From positions 372,001-436,000 of the forward strand of contig JAJTUP010000023.1 in NCBI GenBank assembly GCA_021399435.1: DNA of 64,000 bases, in the 5' to 3' direction. The first letter of the stretch is position 1; every line of letters begins with the position of its first letter. The notes under the pieces are model-generated. The model made no database searches. It was not told the DNA's origin and worked only from the letters and a program-made list of their open reading frames with translations. Both the position numbers and the translations under genes were made by a program. Below, piece after piece: positions 56,465 to 64,000 of the stretch. The stretch is from Diaporthe sp. PMI_573. Its lineage: Eukaryota; Ascomycota; Sordariomycetes; Diaporthales; Diaporthaceae.

Positions 56465-57225
56465 ATGAAGACAATCGCAACCGCGTCAATCTTGCGACCG
56501 GCCACCATCATCAGCAGCAGCTGTCACCCAGTACTGCTTCCCCTCGCCGCGCGGAGGAACTATGCGACGCAGGGAGGCTCCTCCTCCGCCTCGAAACGGC
56601 GCTCAGTGACACCCTTCAACGACGATGGACACGTACCATGGACCCAGCTGTCAGCGGCGGAGAAGACGGCCAGGGCAGCGCAGCAGTCTTTCAACTTCGG
56701 CTTCATCTTGGTCGGCGTCGGCCTGACCGGGGTCGTCGGCTACTTCCTCTTCACGGACGTCTTCTCGACCGAGAGCAAGACCACTTACTTCAACCGCGCC
56801 GTCGACCGGATCAGGAAGGACCACCGGTGCCTCGAGATCCTCGGCGAGGGCAAGAAGATCAGGGCGCACGGCGAGGAGACGCACAACAGGTGGGCGAGGT
56901 CGCGGCCCATTGCGTCGACGGAGAGGACGGACCCCCAGGGGAACCATCATCTCCTGATGCACTTTTACGTGAGCGCCAATTCTTCTCCTGTCCGTCCTAG
57001 TGCCTGGAGTTGTCACTAACTGTCGAAAAGCTGGAGGGCCCGCTCAACAGAGGCTCGGCGCACATACATCTCATCAGATATGCTGGGCAGAGTGAGCACC
57101 AGTACAAGTATTTCTATGTCGACGTCAAAGGACAGCAGAGGATATACCTCGAGAACGCCGATACCAAATCGCGTGAGGATGGAGGCGGCAGAGGGTCGAA
57201 GCTGTTTGGCATCAAATGGACTTGA
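56465..57225 (+). CDS. TIM21: Mitochondrial inner-membrane translocase subunit Tim21
   Basis: A TIM23-complex subunit that contacts Tom22 in the intermembrane space and links presequence translocation to respiratory complexes. Exons are 56465-56968 and 57031-57225 (donor GTGAGC, CACTAAC branch site, acceptor AAAAG), giving 232 residues. An Arg-rich, acid-free presequence (MKTIATASILRPATII, cleavage near ARRNYATQ) is followed by the single membrane helix at about 77-97 (FNFGFILVGVGLTGVVGYFLF) and the intermembrane-space domain: RIRKDHRCLEILGEGKKIRAHGEE, RWARSRPIAS, NHHLLMHFY|LEGPLNRGSAHI, YKYFYVDVKGQQRIYLEN. The earlier in-frame Met at 56429 is less likely because the presequence begins cleanly at 56465. 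Converges with the flavoenzyme gene. Confidence 0.94.
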
Positions 57226-57671
57226 TTTGCAACTTGAGACGCCGAGGATGCTAACGGCTATTGTGGCCAGGACTATCAGCATTACAAGCGCTTATGTGTC
57301 CTATAGCTCACAGGAGTATCACTGTAAATACTGTAAATTATGGACAAATCGAGAGAGTTGTTCAATGTGTGAATGTACATGCTGTCAACGAGACCTTGGC
57401 GCGAGAGCCCTCAGACACATTGCTTGTACCAACATGCTTATCGAGGAGACATGGGCGATGATGAGTGCGCGCGGACATGGTGGATTCAAAACGGTCATAC
57501 TCATTTTCTCATTCTCTGAACGCCCTGTATCGTCTAACACGACAACAAAGACATCTTGCAATGCGGACTCTTGTAGCGCTTATCTCACGTCAAATGGCCC
57601 ACATGCCTCCCCACACGAAATGCGATGCAATATTCAGAACACACGACAAAAACGCAACAAAGATTTTTCAT
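57226..57671. other. Intergenic between convergent TIM21 and the flavoenzyme gene
   Basis: Shared 3' flanks; nothing else is recognised. Confidence 0.5.
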
Positions 57672-58891
57672 TTACAGCTTCGATGACGTCTTGACCAGCT
57701 GGCTTCCCCTCTGCAGCGACGCGGCAGCGTCGTTGACAAACTCGTCCACGATCTCCTTCGCGTTCTTCTTGTCGTTGCAGACTGCGGCGCACTGACCCAT
57801 GAGGAAGGGGCGGAACTGGTCCATGAGCTCGTCGACGTCGACGTCTTCCGTGGTGGTGGCGCCGCCGACGTCGAGGCCCTTGGGGGGCTCCTTCATGTCG
57901 CCGCTCATGACGCTGTCCAGGTCCTTCTCGTAGGGCAGGACGCCCTTGGCGGTCAGCTCCCTGATCTCGTCCTGGCGCTGGGTCTCCCAGTTGACGATGT
58001 AGGGGTTCTTGCGGACGCGCAGGGGGCGGCCGGTGAAGATGAGGGTGCGGATGGTGTCGTCGAAGCTGGCGGTGCGGACGGCCTCCTTGTGGGCCTCCGG
58101 GGCGCCGGCCTCCTCGGACAGGATGAAGCGCGTGCCGACCCAGACGGCGCTGGCGCCCATCATGAGCGAGGCGGCCAGCAGGTTGCCGTTGTAGATGCCG
58201 CCGGCGGCGACGACCTGGACGGGCTGGCCGGTCAGGGGGCTCTTGTGGCCCTTGACGGCGTCGACGACGGCGGGGATCAGGATGGTGGTGGGGATGTCGC
58301 CGGTGTGGCCGCCGCCCTCGCCGCCCTGGGCGCAGATGATGTCGACGCCCAGGTCGAGGCACTTCTTGACGTGCTTGGGGTGGCCGATCATGTTCATGTA
58401 CAGGATGCCGTTCTTGTGCAGGCGCTCGACGACGTGCTTGGGCGGGACGCCGACGGCGGAGACGAAGAGCTTGGCGCCGCTCTCGATGACGATGTCGATC
58501 AGCGCGTCCAGCTTGCCCTTGGTGTAGTCGTAGTTGGTCTTGCGGGCGTTGCCGCCGACCTGGGGCAGCAGCAGGTCGACGCCGAAGGGGGCGGACTTGT
58601 CGGTCAGGTAGGACTTGAGCTCGTCGATCTGGTCCTTCAGCATCTCCGGGGTGTAGCCGACACCGCCGATGACGCCCAGCCCGCCGGCGTTGGTGACGGC
58701 AGCGGCCAGCTTGGGCCCTGCGGCAACGTTCATGCCGGCGAGCAGGACGGGGTGGTTGATCTTGAAGAGATCAGTGATCGGGGTGCGGATTTTCTCTGTT
58801 TTTGGAGGGAATGCTGTCAGTGCATGCTCAAGTAGCGGTATACGAGGAGAGGCGGGAGTGGCGTGGGGGGAAACGCACGTGGTGAAGCCAT
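57672..58891 (-). CDS. NMO / 2-nitropropane dioxygenase-type flavoenzyme
   Basis: An FMN-dependent TIM-barrel protein of the nitronate monooxygenase family, which oxidises alkyl nitronates such as propionate-3-nitronate. Preferred model: a 13-nt coding exon (58879-58891, MASP plus one base), a 65-nt intron (GTGCGT...TGACAG) and one long exon 57672-58813, giving 384 residues starting MASPPFPPKTEKIRTPITDLF. Motifs in order: NHPVLLAGMNVAAGPKLAAAV, NAGGLGVIGG, the FMN-contact CAQGGEGGGHTGDIPT, VVAAGGIYNGNLLAA and GASAVWVGTRFI. The frame stays open through the intron back to a Met at 59072, giving a possible 466-residue form. Head-to-head with the folate gene. Reaction and substrate are inferred from family only. 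Confidence 0.92.
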
Positions 58892-59697
58892 CTTGATGGT
58901 ATTTGCTTTTGTTGTATATACAGACTGCCTGATTGGAATTTGATGCCAGACCGAAGGAGGGAAATTGAGGAAGGAGAAGGTTAAACGGATGTTCAGGAAG
59001 TGTAATTTGGAAATATGAGGCACGTCCTGGGAGGGAGAAGGGGGAGGCGGCGCGGGCGCATCGTGTGAACACACATGTTTGGCGATTGGGGTGTGGAGAA
59101 GCGATCTGGGGTCGATGAGCCGAGGCACAGGCTCGGTCGTCTGACGATTTGAGCCCGGCACATCGGTGCGTCGGTGCAGTCCCGCATCCAGGGTCGCAGC
59201 ATCATCGCCGTGCAGATGTGCCGAGGCAGTTTGTCAGTGCTGCACCCCTCGCCTGACTTGGCTTTTTACTGTCTATTGTTGATCCGTTCCGTATTGTATT
59301 AGTATTCGCCCATCAGATTAGTGATCCTGGACATGCTTCCAGATGGAGACACAGGACAGACACGAACAAACTGACAGACGAGCAGACAGGCAGGAACATG
59401 TTCCCCCCATGACCCAGTTGTTCGGGCCCCGCTAATACCCGGTGCTGTGCGACAAGTTCCCCAGTATATTCCGCCCGCTTAGCCCAACCTAGGCTGGCTG
59501 CTGCTTGGAGCCTCAAATGGGCGGGATTCAGGAATGCCAGCCTGGTTGACTGGCCCTGAGTCGAGTCTGTTTCGGGGGCCGGCCAGACCTATTGTCAACA
59601 CGCCTCACCCAATCATGACTCGATCCTCTCGGGAAACGGGCCATCTGAGAGGCGATTTTAGAACCAATTCTCATCAACCTCCCTTGGCTTGGTGAAT
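58892..59697. promoter_or_regulatory. Divergent promoter of the flavoenzyme and FOL1
   Basis: 806 bp between outward start codons. On the minus strand an open frame from 59072 runs into the flavoenzyme (see findings). No specific regulatory site is clear. Confidence 0.4.
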
Positions 59698-61536
59698 ATG
59701 AGAGCCTTCTCATCTTCCTTTCCAGCACGCCCCTTGTCCTCCAGAACATGTAGCCATGTCGTTAGAGCGGCGCCATCAAGGTCTGCAACAGCTCAGGCCC
59801 GCCCACCTTCCTCCGCCGTAGTCAGCGCCACGGGAAAATCCTTTTCATCCTCGACCCCGAGGCCCAGACCATCTCACCAGTCCCAGGAGCAGAGGCCAAA
59901 ATCATTCACCCGGTACACCTTGCCTGCACAGATCCGCATAGACCGTGCCAGCGACATGACCGTCGACAAGCGGCCCCGCAAGGCCTACATCGCCTTGGGG
60001 AGCAACCTTGGCGACCGCATCGCCGAGATCGAAAGGGCATGTCGTGAGATGGACGCCAGGGGCATCACCGTCAAGCGGACGAGCAGCCTATGGGAGACAG
60101 AGCCCATGTATGTCACCGACCAGGACCGCTTTGTCAATGGAGCTTGCGAGGTTGGTCAACCCCCGTCTCAGCCTCCCCTCTCATCCAGGCAGATAGATGG
60201 CCAATAGACTTACACGGAACAGGTCGAGACAACCTTGGAGCCCCTTGACCTCCTGGACCAGCTCCAGGATATCGAGAACTCCATGGGCCGCAAGAAGGTG
60301 ATCGACAAGGGGCCAAGGAATATCGATCTTGATATTCTCCTATATGAGGACCAGGTCGTCGATCACGACAGACTCAAGATCCCACACATCGGCATCCCGG
60401 AGAGGGAGTTTGTGCTCCGCCCCCTGGCAGAGTGAGTGAGCCTCTTTTCCCTCTCGAGACTTAGACTTACGGCATACAGACTCATCCCTACCAAGGCGTT
60501 ATACCCTCAAAACCCCTGGAAGTTCACACAAGACTACCTCAATGAGCTCCCGCCATCGTCACCACCTCTGACGACGCTCACGCCCACGTCGCCCTCTCAG
60601 CCACCTCTGCAGGCCTTCAAGTCGTCGCGCAAGACCCACGTCATGGCCATTCTCAACATGACCCCTGACTCCTTCTCAGACGGCGGCCTGCACCCGGCGT
60701 CAACACAGCCGAGCCTCGCAGACACCATCCGGTCCTTTGTCGCATCCGGAGCAACCATGATCGACGTCGGCGGCCAGTCCACCGCGCCGAACCGCCCCGA
60801 GGTCACCGCCGCCGAGGAGCTCGCCCGCGTCCTGCCCGCGGTCAAGCTCATCCGCTCCATCCCCGAGGCGAGGGACGTCCTCATCAGCGTGGACACCTAC
60901 CGCGCCTCCGTGGCCGAGGCGGCCGCCGAGGCCGGCGCCGACATCATCAACGACGTGTCGGCCGGCGTCATGGACCCGGACATGCTGCCGACCGTGGCGA
61001 GGCTGGGCAAGACGGTCTGCCTGATGCACATGCGCGGCACGCCGGCCACGATGAGCAAGCTGAACGACTACAGCAGCAGCGGCGGCGGCGGCGGCGGCTC
61101 CGGAAGCGAGAGCGACGGGCCCATCGCCGCTGCCCCCAGGGAACTACTCACGGGCGACGGGCTGATCCCGGCCATCGCGCGGGAGCTGCTGGAGCGCGTG
61201 GCGGCCGCGGAGGCGGCGGGCGTGCGCAGGTGGCGCATCATCCTGGACCCCGGGCTGGGCTTCGCCAAGCTGGGCGAGCAGAACCTGTCCATCCTGCGGC
61301 ACCTGCACGAGCTGCGGTCCTGGCCCGGGCTGAGGGGCCTCCCGTGGCTGGTGGGCTCGAGCAGGAAGAGCTTCGTGGGCAAGTTCACGGGCGTTTCGCG
61401 GCCCGCGGACCGCATCTGGGGCACCGCGGCCACTGTCGCGGCGGCCGTCGAGGGCGGCGCCGACGTCGTGAGGGTGCACGACGTCAAGGAGATGGGTCAG
61501 GTCGTCAGGATGTCTGATGCCATCTGGAGATACTAG
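59698..61536 (+). CDS. FOL1: Folate biosynthesis bifunctional HPPK-dihydropteroate synthase
   Basis: Carries two successive steps of folate synthesis: pyrophosphorylation of 6-hydroxymethyl-dihydropterin (HPPK) and its joining to p-aminobenzoate (DHPS, the sulfonamide target). Exons are 59698-60150, 60223-60431 and 60480-61536, giving 572 residues. The N-terminus (MRAFSSSFPARPLSSRTCSHVV) looks like a mitochondrial presequence. HPPK runs from about residue 95 to 225: KAYIALGSNLGDRI, SSLWETEPMYV, KGPRNIDLDILLYED, REFVLRPLAEL. DHPS runs from about 275 to the end: MAILNMTPDSFSDGG, IDVGGQSTAPNRPEV, DIINDVSAG, HMRGTPATM, IILDPGLGFAK, GSSRKSFVGKF and the terminal RVHDVKEM. A Ser/Gly-rich insertion (SSSGGGGGGSGSESDG) interrupts DHPS after the HMRGTP loop. 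The dihydroneopterin aldolase domain found at the N-terminus of the yeast trifunctional Fol1 is absent. Confidence 0.95.
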
Positions 61537-61749
61537 GGGACAACCTGTGGAAACAAGCACATGGACGGGGTGTGGGAGAGGTTCATTGGAAGGGGGAAGG
61601 GGGGAAGGAGACCCGGAGGCGCTGGGAGGGTGGGTGGGCGCACCCCGCCCCTCCAACTGTGCTGGTGGCTTGAGATCATACACCCATCAAAGTGCAGACC
61701 GGCTCAATGAATGGGTGAGCCAGAATCTAGAGATCGTGGTGCCACCTGT

Positions 61750-61808
61750 AAAAAAAAAAGAGACAGACAGACACACACACACACACGAACACACACACAA
61801 ACAAACAA
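61750..61808. repeat. A10 plus GACA/AC microsatellite
   Basis: Ten A (61750-61759), then GACA units, two AC runs (61771-61786 and 61790-61799) and an ACAA tail are visible directly. Confidence 0.9.
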
Positions 61809-62439
61809 AGACCTGATTCCCGCCTTGCATGTGGCCCGATCGGATGCGCCTCCCTTAATTTCCGAACAAATCAACTCGGGCGGGCCGTCGACATTGAAAA
61901 ATCGAAAGCATGCCGCCTGCCCGCCTGCATTGCTGCATATAGGGTAAGAAACTGCGGTCCGTACCCGCGCACAGCTAATCACAGCGCCCCTCTTCCCCCC
62001 CGGGATCGCTTCAGGGTGCAGATCGCGCCCTCCCGCCCCCCAAGCACAAGCGAATGGGTGGGTGTGTGGTCGCGCCGGGACGGGAACCCATGCGAGCTTT
62101 TCTTTACCGGCCCAATGCACCTACCTTATCATATATACATTGATCCTACAACGGTGTAATAGTCTATAACATGTGCGGCCGCCCGAATGCGCTCGTTTAC
62201 AATGGAACCTTATCGTCGACATGAGAATAAAAAGTCTGGGCACGCGAAGTGTTGCCCTCGCCCGGTCGAAGCATGTGCCTCTGCCCGTCCTGCTTCGGAC
62301 CAAATTCTGACAAGAGGTGGCATTCGCGCACCGGAACAAACCGCATGAATGCCCCGTCCCGTTCTATTTACTTCTGTCTGCTGGATCTGGATCTGGATCC
62401 AACATCACGAAACCAATATTGATACTCTCTTCCCTCCGA

Positions 62440-62466
62440 CCCCCCTCCCCTCCCCTCCCCTCCCCT
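62440..62466. repeat. (CCCCT)n tract
   Basis: Five CCCCT-like units; the minus strand carries five G-runs of at least four G, a quadruplex-capable pattern. Confidence 0.9.
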
Positions 62467-62580
62467 TGAAGAGTATTGCGCTACCTGCATCTGAGCCGGC
62501 GACGGGCATGGGGCATTGCATTCCCGTCGGGACTTTTTCTCGAAATATCTGCACGATTGCTGTCCGCGCGGGATTGGACG

Positions 62581-62603
62581 GGAGGGAGGGAGGGAGGGAG
62601 GGA
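62581..62603. repeat. (GGGA)n tract
   Basis: Five GGGA units, giving five consecutive G3 runs with single-base spacers on the plus strand. Confidence 0.95.
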
Positions 62604-63355
62604 ACAAAGCCACCCCGTCCCCCCGCCCTGTCGCGTGACTGGCAAGCACACACGAGACAAGGACGCAGCCGGTGAAGCTGGACTCTTCACCGGGGCGGCA
62701 GAGTTGAAGCATTGAAGCATTGACACGTATATCGCGGGCCCAGAAGTGTCGTTCGGAACATTCACATGGCATCTTTTCTACTCCCCCAACGCGAAAACCT
62801 GGGACGTGCCAAGGGGTGGTCGGAGTCCGAGGTCCGCACACCCATATTTGATGCTGGCAAAGCTGCGAAGACAATGCTGCGCTGGCCCTCGCTTGTGGGC
62901 GTGCAGAGGTGGGAGCGGGAGCGCACCCACAGCCACGAGGTAGTGATCGGGCCATGTTGTTGAGGGGAAGAAAGCAGGGCTGCCGAATGGTGATGATCAG
63001 GAGAAGAGGGAAAAGAACATTTTCGTTGGTAGCGACGGGGCCTGGACGCATCAAAGGTGCGTAGTAGATAGACTATCGACAGTTCGAAATTGGTCGATAT
63101 GTCATGCCAGGCAGATCCGGGATGAATATTGAGTATGATCTGTTCAGCGCGAAACCTCATGCTATCGAACACTGTGTCCTGCGAAGACGGCTTGCACAGT
63201 TATGTCGCCGATGGGTATGGTTGACCATTTGCCGATTACAGTAGATCGCCCGAAACAACTCCACTCCCTCGCTGTATCAGAACTCGAAGAGCAGATGGCA
63301 ATGAAGCCGTTGACATGCCAAAAATTGGTATTGTCAAGTCTATTGATTTGTATAG

Positions 63356-64000
63356 CTAGTGTGGATCCAGTTCTGGATCCGCCTCAACAGTAATAGGCCG
63401 GCCTCTGCCAGCCCTCCTCACCCGAATTATCCTTTCCGTCAATCTCGCCTCGCTAATCAGGTCCCTGTACTTATCGATCTTTCCGATCTCGTCCGCCGCA
63501 GGAGGCGCATAGCCTGTGGTCAGAACGATGGTCTCGATCTTGCCCCAGTCGCCAACCCAGTCGATCATATCTGTCTCATCGTCGGGACCGTGGGAATGAG
63601 CCGTGAGCGCCTTTTCCCATGGCGCACAACCCGTCAGGTCTAGATACTCCAGCCCGTACAGGTTCTTGCTGAGCTTCCGCAGGACCAGGATCGCCTCGGA
63701 CCAGTCGTCGTCCAGAGTGTGGCTGTAGGGGTTCCGACCTCCGTACTGGAACGCCTGACCTTGTGCACTAACCACCTTGGCAAATGTGGCGTTCGGCGTG
63801 AGCGATGGAATTGGCCAGTAGGCGAGACTGAGATGTGTGAGGGTCGGAAGGTGTGATGAGAATGCAAGAAGCTGTTTCCAGGAGCAGAGTGTGCTCGTTC
63901 CTGGGCTCGCTGCAAGCGAGAGGTGGGTCAGATTTACGAGAAGAGGCCGAGGGATAGCTGGCGATTCCGGAGCATCCCACGAGTCCAGCAGCGGGCCATC
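63356..64000 (-). CDS. LRR-like conserved fungal protein, C-terminal part (5' end outside window)
   Basis: The minus-strand frame is open from the right window edge (64000, first base of a codon) to the stop at 63356, giving 214 residues of a truncated protein. It shows leucine-rich-repeat-like phrases: LLVNLTHLSLA, LPTLTHLSLAYWPIPSL and LYGLEYLDLTGCAPW. A charged C-terminal part follows (WVGDWGKIETIVLTTGY, then IRVRRAGRGRPITVEAD). Such proteins in filamentous fungi are often F-box/LRR-like and of unknown function. No intron is needed within the visible part. Being partial, the N-terminal domain and start are unknown. Confidence 0.65.
   Translation of the reverse strand, partial: DGPLLDSWDAPESPAIPRPLLVNLTHLSLAASPGTSTLCSWKQLLAFSSHLPTLTHLSLAYWPIPSLTPNATFAKVVSAQGQAFQYGGRNPYSHTLDDDWSEAILVLRKLSKNLYGLEYLDLTGCAPWEKALTAHSHGPDDETDMIDWVGDWGKIETIVLTTGYAPPAADEIGKIDKYRDLISEARLTERIIRVRRAGRGRPITVEADPELDPH

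Larger units (their letters stand above)
61537..63355. other. Intergenic, about 1.8 kb, rich in simple repeats
   Basis: FOL1 3' flank and 3' flank of the truncated gene at the right edge. It contains a purine/AC-rich tract (61750-61808), a (CCCCT)n tract (62440-62466) and a (GGGA)n tract (62581-62603). No gene is recognised. Confidence 0.5.

Noticed and set aside
57634..58362. 242-codon Arg/His/Pro-rich frame on the minus strand
   Set aside because: It overlaps the flavoenzyme gene in a shifted frame and has the composition typical of an out-of-frame reading of GC-rich coding DNA.
11221..61536. A folate gene cluster (5-formyl-THF cyclo-ligase and HPPK-DHPS)
   Set aside because: The two genes are nearly 48 kb apart with many unrelated genes between them; coincidence is the better reading.

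Overview
The window is nuclear DNA from a filamentous ascomycete, most likely a Sordariomycete. The evidence is spliceosomal introns of about 49-120 nt with GTANGT-type donors and CTAAC/CTGAC-like branch sites, a CreA-type glucose repressor, a bifunctional HPPK-DHPS folate enzyme, a PDR transporter and a GPI-anchored cysteine-rich wall protein. No species can be fixed. Exon borders below were derived by hand from splice motifs and reading-frame continuity; no alignment was run.

Layout. 1-4 kb: the 3' end of a PDR-type ABC transporter, a GNAT acetyltransferase and a secreted chloroperoxidase-family heme-thiolate peroxidase, an accessory or detoxification-type group with an AT-rich island between the first two. 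5-10 kb: an RWD protein whose reading frame is broken twice, and a large oligopeptide (OPT) transporter. 11-20 kb is dense housekeeping: 5-formyl-THF cyclo-ligase, snRNP Sm E, the karyopherin Mtr10 and tRNA dimethyltransferase Trm1. 20-27 kb: a small cupin-like protein, a GPI-anchored cysteine-rich protein and a fucose-permease-like MFS transporter. 29-31 kb: a protein joining a BTB/POZ domain to a bromodomain that lacks the usual acetyl-lysine-binding Asn. 31-48.5 kb is gene-poor: only the carbon catabolite repressor creA is recognisable, with about 8.8 kb of silent sequence downstream and 7.5 kb upstream. 48.5-50 kb: a Rad51-paralogue ATPase. 50-54 kb is again without a recognisable gene. 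54-61.5 kb is dense: ArfGAP Glo3, mitochondrial Tim21, an NMO/2-nitropropane dioxygenase-type flavoenzyme and HPPK-DHPS. The right edge cuts a leucine-rich-repeat-like protein.

How genes work together. Most genes are independent housekeeping units. Divergent pairs probably share promoters: Sm E/Mtr10, Glo3/Tim21, the flavoenzyme/folate enzyme pair, and OPT/cyclo-ligase. No CRISPR array, IS element, rRNA, convincing tRNA or intact transposon was seen. The points most worth following are the BTB-atypical bromodomain protein, the creA gene desert with a 256-codon ORF just upstream of creA, the broken RWD gene, a likely GC-AG intron in the Rad51 paralogue, the EHD-to-EID change in the peroxidase, and the alternative N-termini of Trm1 and the flavoenzyme.
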